DNA of 16,215 nt from an uncultured Marinosulfonomonas sp. (GTDB taxonomy: Bacteria > Pseudomonadota > Alphaproteobacteria > Rhodobacterales > Rhodobacteraceae): positions 1 through 16,215 of the forward strand of contig CAMZKY010000102.1 of assembly GCA_947311455.1 (NCBI GenBank). The letters are read 5' to 3'. Position 1 is the first letter of the stretch. Every line of letters starts with the position of its first letter. The notes under the pieces are model-generated. The model did no database searches. It saw only the letters and a program-made list of their open reading frames with translations, and was not told where the DNA came from. Below, one piece after another: positions 7,661-15,570 of this stretch. The position numbers and the translations under genes were made by a program.

Positions 7661-7923
7661 GCTAGCACCAACGCGTGGATACCCGTTGCTGTAGTGCCAG
7701 TTGCATTCACGCGTTTCACTCCAACAGGTAGAAGTGAATAATCCGTAACTTGCACACTGCGAGATTGCCCCGAAGCGGTAGTAAAGGAAATTGCGCCGCC
7801 GCCTTCAACATAAATTGCGATGGCCATTTCTGACAGATCAGCCACGTCATCTGGAACAACTGGACTAATATCTGTTGCGGGGCCTGAAATTGATAGAGCA
7901 CGGTTTTGAAATGGATTTGCCAT
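7657..7923 (-). CDS. ghsA: Head spike base protein, RcGTA GhsA (Rcc01079)-like
   Basis: The 88-residue protein begins MANPFQNRALSISGPATDIS and has AIAIYVEGGGAISFTTASGQ (34-53), then VQVTDYSLLPVGVKRV and a GTTATGIHALV end. This fits the small, all-beta spike base family named after R. capsulatus Rcc01079 as I remember it; I could not align it. It would attach the fibre made by the next gene to the particle head. An AAGGAA ribosome site lies 8-9 bases before ATG 7923. The stop overlaps the ghsB start, so the two are translated in fixed proportion. Upstream is mazG on the same strand, 138 bases away, so an own promoter or read-through are both possible. Confidence 0.75.
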   Translation of the reverse strand: MANPFQNRALSISGPATDISPVVPDDVADLSEMAIAIYVEGGGAISFTTASGQSRSVQVTDYSLLPVGVKRVNATGTTATGIHALVLA

Positions 7924-8061
7924 GATGAAATTCCTTTGGATGACGACAAGAATAATTCAACCGAACGGATCATCGTTGATCACAGTCGGGGATCGCTTGA
8001 AGTAATAGCCGGATCTTTGGAAATGATCGATAAATCTACCGCGCGGTGGCCCCTTAAGAAA

Positions 8062-8871
8062 TCAGGCGCGGGATACTTTTGCCTTGGACCAAAGTTTTTC
8101 CATTTCGGACAAATCAGATTGGGCAGGCGTCTTGCCTTTTTGTTCAAGTTGGGTTTCGATATATTCAAACCGGTGCACAAATTTGTCATTGGTGGCCCGC
8201 AGGGCAGTTTCGACATCGATGTCCAAATGACGGCCTAAATTCACTATAGTGAACAACAGATCGCCAAATTCTTCGGTTACATCCGCTTGGGTTTGTGCCT
8301 GCGCTAATTCTTGTGCCTCTTCCACAACTTTATCAACCACCATAGAAATATCGGGCCAGTCAAACCCGACCCGCGCGGCGCGCTTTTGTAATTTTTGCGC
8401 CCGCATCAATGCAGGAAGGCCAGGGGCGACACCATCAAGAACGCCGCGTTCTGATTTTAATTTGCGTTCTGCTGCCTTTATGGTTTCCCAATCTTTGGTT
8501 TGCTGTTCAGATGTTTTTTCGCGGCTTTCATCGCCAAACACATGCGGGTGGCGTGCCACCATTTTATCGGCAATGTTGCGTACCACATCGTTAAAATCGA
8601 ACAATCCTGCATCATCGGCCATTTGCGCGTGAAACACCGATTGAAACAGCAAATCACCCAACTCGCCTTCCAATTCGGGCCAATTTTGGCGTTCAATTGC
8701 ATCGGCAACCTCGTAGGCTTCTTCAATGGTATAGGGGGCGATGCTGGCGAAATCTTGCTCAATATCCCACGGGCAACCGGTTTGAGGATCGCGCAGCCGC
8801 CGCATGATTTCAATCAGCCGCGTCATGCCACCATTTGGATTATTGATCAGGTCATTTTTAGATTTGCCCAT
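8062..8871 (-). CDS. mazG: Nucleoside triphosphate pyrophosphohydrolase MazG
   Basis: The 269-residue protein has the tandem-domain form of MazG, close to the 263 residues of the E. coli protein. The first domain runs from MTRLIEIMRRLRDPQTGCPW (16-35) through EEAYE (50-54) and ELEGELGDLLFQ (66-77), giving the metal-binding EExxE and ExxD acids. The second has VVEEAQEL and TEEFGDLLFTIVN in the C-terminal half. MazG hydrolyses nucleoside triphosphates to monophosphates and pyrophosphate, cleaning the nucleotide pool and influencing ppGpp signalling. The start at 8871 is preferred to one 71 codons upstream, which would run into the divergent amidohydrolase gene. The ribosome site is weak. The 65-base gap to the amidohydrolase gene should hold both promoters. 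Confidence 0.93.
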   Translation of the reverse strand: MGKSKNDLINNPNGGMTRLIEIMRRLRDPQTGCPWDIEQDFASIAPYTIEEAYEVADAIERQNWPELEGELGDLLFQSVFHAQMADDAGLFDFNDVVRNIADKMVARHPHVFGDESREKTSEQQTKDWETIKAAERKLKSERGVLDGVAPGLPALMRAQKLQKRAARVGFDWPDISMVVDKVVEEAQELAQAQTQADVTEEFGDLLFTIVNLGRHLDIDVETALRATNDKFVHRFEYIETQLEQKGKTPAQSDLSEMEKLWSKAKVSRA

Positions 8872-8936
8872 TGCACATTGTCCAAAATTAGGAAACTCTG
8901 GCTCCGTTACACACGAATACGCCACAGGAGTCCAGA

Positions 8937-10109
8937 ATGCCGATTGTGAACCGCATTGCCGAATTTTCAAAGGATATGAAAACATGGCGCCGTCATTTGC
9001 ATAAAAATCCGGAAATCGGCTTTGATTGTTTTGAAACGGCAAAATTTGTGGCAGAACTGTTGCGCAAATTCGGTGTGGATTCAATTGAGGAAAACATTGC
9101 CACCACAGGGATTGTAGCGATCATCAACGGACATGGCGACGGGCCAACCATTGGCCTGCGCGCTGATATGGATGCGCTGCCGATGAATGAACTTACCGAA
9201 TTGGAGCACGCCAGCCAATATGCAGGCCGGATGCATGCCTGTGGGCATGATGGGCACACAACGATGCTGTTGGGCGCGGCGCGCTATCTTGCCGAAACCC
9301 GCAATTTTTCGGGGCGCGTGGCGTTGATTTTCCAACCCGCAGAAGAAGGCGGCGGCGGCGGTGAAGTGATGTGCGAAGCTGGCATCATGGAAACCTATGA
9401 CATTAGTCAGGTTTTTGCCATCCACAACGTGCCCGATGTGCCTTTGGGGCATTTCTATTCCACGCCCGGGCCGATAATGGCGGCGGTGGATGATTTCGAA
9501 ATCCAAATCACAGGGCTGGGGGGGCACGCGGCCTATCCCCATGAAAACCGCGATCCAATTCCCGCAGCGGTTGCGATGGTGCAAGGGATTTCGACGATTG
9601 TCAGCCGCAATCACATGGCCAAACAGGATTTGGTACTGTCGGTGACACAAATTCACAGTGGTTCAGCTGTTAATATCACCCCAGAAACCGCGTTTGTTGG
9701 GGGCACGGTGCGCACATTCGAAAAATCCGTTCAAGAGATGGTGATGCGCCGGATGCCGGAAATAGTGGATGGGGTTGCAGCCGCATACAATGTGAAGGCT
9801 GAATTGATTTACAACGATTGTTATCCCGCAACAGTGAATGATCCTGATAAAGTGAAACTCGCGATTGGTGTGGCCGCGGAAATTTCCGGCGAAGATGCGG
9901 TTGACGGAGATTTTGGCCGCGAAATGGGGGCTGAAGATTTTTCATATATGTTGGAAAAACGTCCCGGTGCCTATCTGTTTTTAGGGCAGGGGGATGGTGC
10001 GGGGTTGCACCATCCAATGTATGATTTCAATGATGAGGTTTCGCCTATTGGGGCCTCCTATTTTGCGCGGCTGGTTGAACGGGCGCAGCCTTTGAAAGCA
10101 AGAGTTTAA
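8937..10109 (+). CDS. M20-family amidohydrolase (hippurate hydrolase / aminoacylase-like)
   Basis: The 390-residue metalloenzyme is of M20 subfamily D. It has WRRHLHKNPEIGFDCFETA (17-35), RADMDALPM (75-83), the metal motif MHACGHDGH (99-107), QPAEEGGGGG (133-142), a further ligand in AIHN (161-164), GLGGHAAYPHENRDP in the lid domain, and a late LHHPMYDFNDE. These enzymes cut an amide bond in N-acyl amino acids or related compounds, using a two-metal centre. The exact substrate is not determined by sequence. AGGAG at 8926-8930 is well placed 6 bases before ATG 8937. One base separates it from the agmatinase gene, so the two are surely co-transcribed. It may act on an N-acylated amine or amino acid in the same route. 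Confidence 0.9.
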   Translation: MPIVNRIAEFSKDMKTWRRHLHKNPEIGFDCFETAKFVAELLRKFGVDSIEENIATTGIVAIINGHGDGPTIGLRADMDALPMNELTELEHASQYAGRMHACGHDGHTTMLLGAARYLAETRNFSGRVALIFQPAEEGGGGGEVMCEAGIMETYDISQVFAIHNVPDVPLGHFYSTPGPIMAAVDDFEIQITGLGGHAAYPHENRDPIPAAVAMVQGISTIVSRNHMAKQDLVLSVTQIHSGSAVNITPETAFVGGTVRTFEKSVQEMVMRRMPEIVDGVAAAYNVKAELIYNDCYPATVNDPDKVKLAIGVAAEISGEDAVDGDFGREMGAEDFSYMLEKRPGAYLFLGQGDGAGLHHPMYDFNDEVSPIGASYFARLVERAQPLKARV

Positions 10110-10110
10110 T

Positions 10111-11085
10111 ATGGCACTGGAAGATGCAAAAAATCAGGTTGATACAGCAATCACCCGCGAAACAATGCGTGGATTGTCAAACGAGAATACTTTTGGTGGT
10201 ATTACTTCGTTTTTACGCCGCACTTATACCAAAGATTTAAACTGCGTTGATCTGGCAATCACCGGAATTCCTTTCGATCAAGCCGTTACCAACCGCCCCG
10301 GAACCCGCCTTGGCCCACGAGCGATTCGCGAAGCCAGTAGCCTGCAATCCCCTGACGCACCTTATGGCTGGGATGTTGATCCAATGTCTGATTTCAATCT
10401 GATTGATTATGGCGATATGGCGTTTGACTATGCAAACATCCCCGAATTTCCGCATCGGCTAGAGGCTCATATAGCGGGTATTCTTGGTGCGGATGTCGCC
10501 ACGTTGGCGCTTGGCGGAGATCACTATATTTCCTTTCCAATCCTGCGGGCCTATGCGAAAAAATATGGGCCGCTGTCGTTGCTGCAATTTGATGCGCACA
10601 CGGATACTTGGGCCGATGATGATATGTCCCGTGTGGACCATGGCACCATGTTTTACAAAGCCGTAAAAGAAGGGCTGATTGATCCTGCGCGCTCGGTACA
10701 GGTGGGGATACGCACAAGTAATGATGACACGCTTGGCGTAAACATCATCGACGCCACAGAAGTGCACACTATCGGGCCGATAAAAGTGGCAGAAAAGATC
10801 AAATCCATCCTTAAAGACCACCAAACCTATGTGACGTTTGACATTGATTGCCTTGATCCAGCCTTTGCACCGGGCACCGGCACGCCTGTTTGGGGGGGGC
10901 TTACATCGGCGCAAGCCGCGATCATATTGCGCAATTTGGCGGGGATCAATATGGTTGGTGGTGACGTAGTTGAGGTGTCGCCGCCCTATGATACAACGGG
11001 CGCAACAGCCATCGCTGGTGCGCATGCTGCTATGGAGCTAATTTGCATATGGGCATGGAATAAGCGCGCTATGTCAAATGGTTAG
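10111..11085 (+). CDS. speB: Agmatinase / ureohydrolase
   Basis: The 324-residue protein belongs to the arginase-agmatinase family. The Mn2+ ligands are all present: GGDH (His138), DAHTD (Asp161, His163, Asp165) and FDIDCLDP (Asp244, Asp246). DHGTMF (176-181) and AFAPGTGTPVWGGLT (251-265) match bacterial SpeB closely. SpeB converts agmatine to putrescine and urea. Related family members act on guanidinobutyrate or guanidinopropionate, so the substrate is likely but not certain. It starts one base after the amidohydrolase stop and has no strong ribosome site of its own, suggesting translational coupling. The DUF1499 gene follows after 8 bases. No urease or arginine decarboxylase gene is visible in the window. 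Confidence 0.88.
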   Translation: MALEDAKNQVDTAITRETMRGLSNENTFGGITSFLRRTYTKDLNCVDLAITGIPFDQAVTNRPGTRLGPRAIREASSLQSPDAPYGWDVDPMSDFNLIDYGDMAFDYANIPEFPHRLEAHIAGILGADVATLALGGDHYISFPILRAYAKKYGPLSLLQFDAHTDTWADDDMSRVDHGTMFYKAVKEGLIDPARSVQVGIRTSNDDTLGVNIIDATEVHTIGPIKVAEKIKSILKDHQTYVTFDIDCLDPAFAPGTGTPVWGGLTSAQAAIILRNLAGINMVGGDVVEVSPPYDTTGATAIAGAHAAMELICIWAWNKRAMSNG

Positions 11086-11093
11086 AGTGAGTT

Positions 11094-11564
11094 ATGAAAG
11101 CAATTCTTGCGAAAAGTTTGAAAAATACCGTGGTTCTAATGATTTTAATTTTAGTATCGGGATTGTTTTACATCCGGTTGGCCCCCGATGATATAGTTGT
11201 GGTACACGTGCCGCCCCCAATTGGTGCCGCAACCCCCAAAAAACCGATCATTTTTAGCGACGGGGCCTTGTTTGTAAAGGATTTCCGCGCCGCGCCGGAA
11301 ATGGTGTTAAGCAAAGTGAAACAAATCGCCCTTGCCACGCCCCGAACCAAGAAAATTGCAGGCAAAATTGAAGACAAGATGATAACGTTTGTCACGCGTT
11401 CCCTGGTGTTTGGGTTTCCGGATTACACAACCGTTCGTGCGGTGCCTATGGCGCAAGGCACACGTTTGGTTATTATGGGGCGTTTGCGATTTGGCAGATC
11501 TGATTTTGGAGTAAATGAGACCCGCATTCGCAGTTGGCTTAAGGTTCTGGAAAGGCTCGATTAG
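11094..11564 (+). CDS. DUF1499 family membrane-anchored protein
   Basis: The 156-residue protein has one N-terminal hydrophobic segment (about residues 11-28), then a soluble domain. Its C-terminal part FGFPDYTTVRAVP ... RFGRSDFGVNETRIRSWL is the typical end of DUF1499 proteins, whose biochemical role is unknown. The orientation is probably outside the cytoplasm behind a membrane anchor. It starts 8 bases after agmatinase and is likely the last gene of that transcript. Its 3' end faces, and just touches, the remains of a secreted-protein gene on the other strand. Confidence 0.83.
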   Translation: MKAILAKSLKNTVVLMILILVSGLFYIRLAPDDIVVVHVPPPIGAATPKKPIIFSDGALFVKDFRAAPEMVLSKVKQIALATPRTKKIAGKIEDKMITFVTRSLVFGFPDYTTVRAVPMAQGTRLVIMGRLRFGRSDFGVNETRIRSWLKVLERLD

Positions 11565-11789
11565 GCTGGACGAAACACAGCCTTCATCCGTTTCACCCCA
11601 CATCAGATTGTTTAACGACATCTCGCGTCTAGCGGTGAAACGGCGTCCATGCAAATGGTCTGGCCCAGTTCGACCCGCGATCCGGTTTTATCTGTGCAAA
11701 AAACATTCAATTATCTTTCCACTTGGACCAACAACATCGGCATAAGCGGGTGTGGCCAGAAAAACCGCCAATATCATTAGCTTTTTCAT
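11562..11789 (-). pseudogene. Decayed small secreted cysteine-containing protein
   Basis: From ATG 11789 the - strand encodes a clear signal peptide (MKKLMILAVFLATPAYA, then DVVGPSGKIIEC). The frame breaks in a run of six T (six A at 11698-11703 on the given strand). Reading on after removal of one T gives CTDKTGSRVELGQTICM. A second break follows at about 11647-11645, into a frame reading GRRFTARREMSLNNLMW and EGCVSSSL. The pieces in order resemble a small periplasmic protein common in Rhodobacterales, with paired cysteines, as I remember it. The expected Cys after TAR appears as Arg. The last frame lacks a stop near the expected end and runs into the convergent DUF1499 gene, so the 3' limit given is approximate. 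With at least two frame breaks and a lost Cys this is probably a pseudogene. The function of the family is not known to me. Confidence 0.6.
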
Positions 11790-11874
11790 CTTTTCTGCCA
11801 CTTTTTATTCGCTGCCAGCTTATATCACATCTGTCCCCCTTGACCAAATCACATCTCGAGGGCAAACCATCCCC

Positions 11875-12930
11875 ATGGTACCATTTGAAAAACTTATGCA
11901 AATCACCCAGCGTTTTGAATTCCTTGAGGCTCAGATGGCTGAAGGCAATGCAGGGGCAGATATCGCTACGCTCGCGCGTGAATATTCAGATCTAAAATCG
12001 GTGGTCGAGGAAATTCGCGCCTATCAGGCATTACTGAATGACCTGAGCGAAGCCGAGGCGATGCTGGATGATCCTGAAATGAAGGAACTGGCCGAAGAAG
12101 AATTGCCGGAACTTCGCGAAAAACTGCCAGGGATTGAACATTCCTTAAGCCTGTCATTGCTACCAAAAGACGCGGCCGATGCGCGCCCTGCGATGATCGA
12201 AATTCGCCCGGGTACAGGCGGTGATGAAGCGGCGCTATTTGCCGGTGATTTGCTGCGGATGTATCAGCGCTATGCGGAAAACAAGGGCTGGAAATTTGAA
12301 ATTATTGAGCAAAACATCACCGAACTTGGCGGAATAAAAGAAGTGATCGCCCATGTGCAAGGGGCTGGGGTGTTTGCGCGTATGAAGTACGAAAGCGGCG
12401 TTCATCGCGTGCAGCGGGTGCCAACAACGGAATCTGGTGGGCGGGTGCATACGTCCGCGGCAACCGTGGCGGTGCTGCCCGAGGCCGAAGACGTGGATAT
12501 CACCATCGATCCCAACGATTTGCGTATCGATACCATGCGCGCCTCTGGGGCAGGGGGGCAGCACGTTAATACCACCGATTCTGCTGTGCGAATATTGCAT
12601 ATTCCCACGGGCATAATCGTGGTCAGCAGCGAAAAATCTCAACACCGCAACCGCGAAATAGCCATGCTAACGATGAAAACCCGTCTGTTCGATCTGGAAC
12701 GCCAACGGGTGGATGATGAACGTTCTGCCGATCGTAAAAATCAGGTTGGTTCCGGGGATCGTTCAGAACGCATCCGCACCTATAACTTTCCACAAGGGCG
12801 CATGACGGATCACCGGATTAACCTAACGCTTTATAAGCTGGATCAGGTTATGCAGGGCGATCTGGATGAAACCATCGATGCACTGACAGCCGATGCCCAA
12901 GCAACAATGCTGGCCGAGCTGGACGCATGA
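11875..12930 (+). CDS. prfA: Peptide chain release factor 1
   Basis: The 351-residue protein is of the standard bacterial RF1 length. The GGQ motif that triggers peptidyl-tRNA hydrolysis is at 227-229 in RASGAGGQHVNTTDSAVRI. PTTESGGRVHTSAATVAVLP is the conserved stretch that includes the stop-codon-recognition region. SEKSQHRNREIA, GSGDRSERIRTYNFPQGR and MTDHRINLTLY also match the family. RF1 reads UAA and UAG. ATG 11875 (MVPFEKLMQI) is chosen because family members begin with M-x-P-x-E/K-L-x-Q-I; a GAGGG lies about 14 bases upstream. A start 41 codons earlier would overlap the signal peptide region of the decayed gene. Its stop overlaps prmC by ATGA. Confidence 0.97.
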   Translation: MVPFEKLMQITQRFEFLEAQMAEGNAGADIATLAREYSDLKSVVEEIRAYQALLNDLSEAEAMLDDPEMKELAEEELPELREKLPGIEHSLSLSLLPKDAADARPAMIEIRPGTGGDEAALFAGDLLRMYQRYAENKGWKFEIIEQNITELGGIKEVIAHVQGAGVFARMKYESGVHRVQRVPTTESGGRVHTSAATVAVLPEAEDVDITIDPNDLRIDTMRASGAGGQHVNTTDSAVRILHIPTGIIVVSSEKSQHRNREIAMLTMKTRLFDLERQRVDDERSADRKNQVGSGDRSERIRTYNFPQGRMTDHRINLTLYKLDQVMQGDLDETIDALTADAQATMLAELDA

Positions 12931-13760
12931 CCGTTGCACTGGCGCTTGTACGTGGTGTGCGGGCTCTGAAAACAGCGCAAGTGCCGGACGCGGCCAATGA
13001 TGCGCGTATATTATTAGCTTTCGCGCTTAGCATAGATCGGGCGCGGCTTGCACTTGTTTTACCCGACGAAATGCCATTTGCCGTACAACAGAGATATGAT
13101 CAGGCCATAGGAAAACGTGTTCAACTTCAACCGATTTCACAAATTGTCGGCAAACGCGCGTTTTATGGGAGGGATTTTCGGGTGTCTAGAGACGTGCTTG
13201 ATCCACGCCCAGATACCGAACTGCTAATAGAAACGGCGCTTACACAGGATTTCAACACTGTTCTAGATTTAGGCACTGGAAGCGGCTGTATTTTGATCAC
13301 GCTTTTGGCTGAAAATTTGCATGCCACGGGGGTGGGGGCCGACATCAGTGAAGCGGCGCTAGAGATTGCGCAGGCAAATGCGGATTTGTTAAGCACGAAC
13401 CCAAGAATTGGGTTTGTTCTGTCTGATTGGTTTTCAGGAATCGCCGATCAAACATTTGACCTTATCGTTTCAAACCCACCATATATTTCAGCTGACGAAA
13501 TGCAAAACCTTGACCCTGATGTGCAGAACTGGGAGCCTGAAATTGCGTTGACTTCGGGCGGCGATGGCCTTGAATCTTATCGAACACTTATCCGGAACGC
13601 GCCGAAATTTATGAACTCAGGCGGGAGGTTGATTGTAGAAATCGGGTATAAACAGGGCCAATCCGTCCGCAATATGTTTGAGCAATCGGGATTCGCGAAA
13701 ATTGAAATTTTCAAAGATATAAATGGAAAAAACCGCGTTATAAGCGGGATTTGGCGCTGA
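12927..13760 (+). CDS. prmC: Release factor glutamine methyltransferase PrmC
   Basis: The 277-residue protein has an N-terminal helical domain (about 1-75), then a class I SAM methyltransferase fold. VLDLGTGSGCI (112-122) binds SAM, RPDTE (94-98) is typical, and FDLIVSNPPYISADEM (177-192) contains the NPPY motif (183-186) that holds the target glutamine amide. PrmC methylates the GGQ glutamine of RF1 and RF2, which speeds termination. ATGA overlap with prfA couples enzyme and substrate synthesis, a common arrangement in bacteria. Confidence 0.96.
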   Translation: MTVALALVRGVRALKTAQVPDAANDARILLAFALSIDRARLALVLPDEMPFAVQQRYDQAIGKRVQLQPISQIVGKRAFYGRDFRVSRDVLDPRPDTELLIETALTQDFNTVLDLGTGSGCILITLLAENLHATGVGADISEAALEIAQANADLLSTNPRIGFVLSDWFSGIADQTFDLIVSNPPYISADEMQNLDPDVQNWEPEIALTSGGDGLESYRTLIRNAPKFMNSGGRLIVEIGYKQGQSVRNMFEQSGFAKIEIFKDINGKNRVISGIWR

Positions 13761-13999
13761 AGTTTGGTAAACTTGCCACCAATCGCTTAAATTTCGAATA
13801 ATTCAGTAAATTATTACAGTATTTACTTGTCATTACTATGGAAATTTATGTAACTAAACTCGTATTGAGGCGATTGAATTTTTGTAGCGCCCATTCGAAA
13901 AATGCCAATAATCGTTACATCCGGTTAGTAGAACCCCACGCACGAGGCGCGGTTGTGATGGGAACGATTTAGTCCAAACAAGGCTGGATAGACCACACC

Positions 14000-14560
14000 A
14001 TGAGATCATCAAAATCACGCTCGCGCGGTAATAAAAATCGCAATCGCTCGTCTGGGAATAACCAAAATCGAGTATTCGACAGTTCTGGCCCCGAGGGTAA
14101 AGTCCGCGGTACTCCGCAACAGATTATTGATAAATATACGCAGCTATTTCGTGACGCGACCCTCAGCAATGATCGCGTCGCTGCTGAAAATTTTCAACAA
14201 CACGCTGAACACTATTCGCGTGTGTTAAACGAAGCACAGCGAGAAGTCGAAGCGCGCCGCGAACAACACGAAGCACAACAACGTGAACGTAATGCACAAC
14301 GCGAAGCAGAACGGGGAGAGCGTCAAGAACGCCAGCAAAATGAAACGGTATCTGTCGCAGACCCATCATCTGAACCCCAACCAAACCTGCAAGAACGCGC
14401 TCCAATTTCCGCACCCGACAATGGTTTGGTGGAAACGCCAGAAAGCAAACCAATACCACGTAAACGTACCCGCCGACCACGCAAACCCAAAGAAGATACC
14501 TCTGCTCCAGAAAAAACAGAGATTGGGGAAACAGCGCCAGAAATTGTGGCAGAAAACTAA
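14000..14560 (+). CDS. DUF4167 domain-containing protein
   Basis: The 186-residue protein is very hydrophilic. A basic Arg/Asn/Ser-rich start (2-22) is followed by VFDSSGPEGKVRGTPQQIID (25-44) and RVAAENFQQHAEHYSRVL, which mark the DUF4167 domain (about 20-77) of alphaproteobacteria. A Glu/Arg/Gln-rich coiled-coil-like tract covers about 78-115. The tail has a basic patch (PRKRTRRPRKPK) and an acidic end. The function is not established; the charge pattern suggests nucleic-acid binding (inference). A 239-base AT-rich gap after prmC suggests an own promoter, though no convincing promoter pair is seen and the ribosome site is weak. Confidence 0.88.
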   Translation: MRSSKSRSRGNKNRNRSSGNNQNRVFDSSGPEGKVRGTPQQIIDKYTQLFRDATLSNDRVAAENFQQHAEHYSRVLNEAQREVEARREQHEAQQRERNAQREAERGERQERQQNETVSVADPSSEPQPNLQERAPISAPDNGLVETPESKPIPRKRTRRPRKPKEDTSAPEKTEIGETAPEIVAEN

Positions 14561-14562
14561 AC

Positions 14563-14595
14563 AGGAAAGATTTGCTTTGATTGCAAAATTTTCCT
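14563..14595 (+). terminator. Imperfect stem-loop after the DUF4167 gene
   Basis: Arms of 13 bases (14563-14575 and 14583-14595) pair with one G-T and one A-A position around a 7-base loop. It starts 2 bases after the stop. The 3' arm itself is T-rich but no clean T run follows, so it is only a probable terminator. Confidence 0.4.
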
Positions 14596-14781
14596 CTCTG
14601 ACGGGATGCATTTAGTTGGGTAGGTTGGGGCTGGTCCAATCTTTTCTTTCCGCATTTATTTAAAAAATTATTTTTTATTATAGTTCGGGAAATAAACTTG
14701 CGAATACTTGAAAAAATATGCCGATATCCACATTTTCCTATCGACAGTGATGCAAGCGCGCGTTATTCCCCGTCCTCAGTG

Positions 14782-14867
14782 GCCCGAGTGGCGGAATGGT
14801 AGACGCAGGGGATTCAAAATCCCCCGGTAGTAATATCGTGCGAGTTCGAGTCTCGCCTCGGGCACCA
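14782..14867 (+). tRNA. tRNA-Leu (anticodon CAA)
   Basis: The acceptor stem GCCCGAG (14782-14788) pairs with CTCGGGC (14857-14863), followed by A and an encoded CCA. The anticodon arm is GGGGA-TTCAAAA-TCCCC, giving anticodon CAA, which reads UUG. The T arm has the GTTCGAG loop, and a long variable arm lies between, as expected of a class II tRNA. The length of 86 bases is normal. The 3' end borders a run of foreign-looking sequence, and tRNA-Leu genes are frequent integration sites. Confidence 0.96.
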
Positions 14868-14979
14868 CTGAAAACTTTGATAGACAAACGGTTAATCAAG
14901 TTGCTCGCAGCAATTTGATAACCCGTTTGATCTGCGAATGCTCGTACACATTTGTTATACACTGTGGACCTGTTACACT

Positions 14980-15145
14980 TTCGACAGGGACGGCGGCGGC
15001 GGATGCTGGGTTCCTGGTCATCGATCTGGACGCGGATGGTTCGATTGGGGATGGTGGCGACGGGGTGATCAACCAGAGGCGCGAGATTTCCATCAACCAG
15101 TCGGAGGACGGGAACGCAACCGACCTGCGGGCCATGGCCGCATAG
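14980..15145 (+). pseudogene. Fragment of an RTX / hemolysin-type calcium-binding protein
   Basis: The frame ending TAG 15143-15145 encodes AAADAGFLVIDLDADGSIGD and ends EISINQSEDGNATDLRAMAA. This is the acidic Gly/Asp pattern found between calcium-binding modules of large secreted RTX-type proteins. These usually continue with AFDTNGDG, but here a stop follows at once. Just upstream another frame reads FDRDGGG (from 14980), as expected of the preceding module, so a frame break lies near 14995. There is no start or signal. The stretch is visibly richer in G+C than both flanks. It looks like a leftover from a larger gene carried in by transfer. Recognition is from motif memory, so moderate. 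Confidence 0.45.
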
Positions 15146-15162
15146 GAAGCTGGGGGGTAAAC

Positions 15163-15267
15163 GTGCAGTTCTGGATTGATTTTTGGCACTCGGGAAAACG
15201 AGACATCCGTGCGGTGCTTTTCTTTGCAGGGCTACTTATTCTTGCAAAACTCGGTTTCGGGGCTTGA
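15163..15267 (+). CDS. Possible 34-residue membrane peptide
   Basis: A GTG start at 15163 follows a GGGGGG run about 7 bases upstream and gives MQFWIDFWHSGKRDI, then a single hydrophobic segment (AVLFFAGLLILAKLGFGA) up to TGA 15265-15267. It may be a true small membrane protein or a leftover C-terminus, since the same frame is open further upstream through the RTX fragment. Not recognised. Confidence 0.3.
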   Translation: MQFWIDFWHSGKRDIRAVLFFAGLLILAKLGFGA

Positions 15268-15321
15268 AATATCACCTCACAGGCGTCTACCCGCGGATAT
15301 AGCTCTTATTGGTGTGTGAGA

Positions 15322-15561
15322 ATGATATTGAAACAGTATAGATATATAGTTAGGAAAATCGGCCTTTTACCCACTGTAAGCATTTTGCTGCTTATTGAAG
15401 AAATCTGTAGATTTACCATAATTGAGATTTTTGCGTATGATAAGGAGGCTGTGAATTACATACTTTTCATCCCACAATCTTTAATTATTTTTCTGCTTTT
15501 TCCAAATTGGCTAAAGCGAATGCGGGATTTTATTACCTCTTCAATGTCCAACAAAAAGTAA
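15322..15561 (+). CDS. Hypothetical small membrane protein (79 residues)
   Basis: The protein begins MILKQYRYIVRKIGLLP and has two hydrophobic segments (about 13-33 and 46-64), a basic N-terminus and a basic C-terminus (LKRMRDFITSSMSNKK). ATG 15322 is taken; a GTG two codons upstream is equally open. No good ribosome site is seen. The sequence is AT-rich compared with the core genes. It is the first of three closely spaced small genes after the RTX fragment. Not recognised; a transferred-gene origin is inferred from composition and place. Confidence 0.5.
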   Translation: MILKQYRYIVRKIGLLPTVSILLLIEEICRFTIIEIFAYDKEAVNYILFIPQSLIIFLLFPNWLKRMRDFITSSMSNKK

Positions 15562-15570
15562 GGTTTTCTC

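Noticed and set aside
8036..8049. CTACC-GCGC-GGTGG hairpin after mazG
   Set aside because: The stem is only 5 bp with one G-T pair and no T run follows on the - strand; too weak to call a terminator.
13760..13774. AAGTTT-GGT-AAACTT stem at the prmC stop
   Set aside because: It is a short AT-rich stem with a 3-base loop and no T run; not a credible terminator.
14738..14962. 74-codon open frame on the - strand across the tRNA
   Set aside because: It is the antisense of tRNA-Leu; its GETRTRT...FESPASTIPPLGP-like string is a well-known false protein made from tRNA genes.
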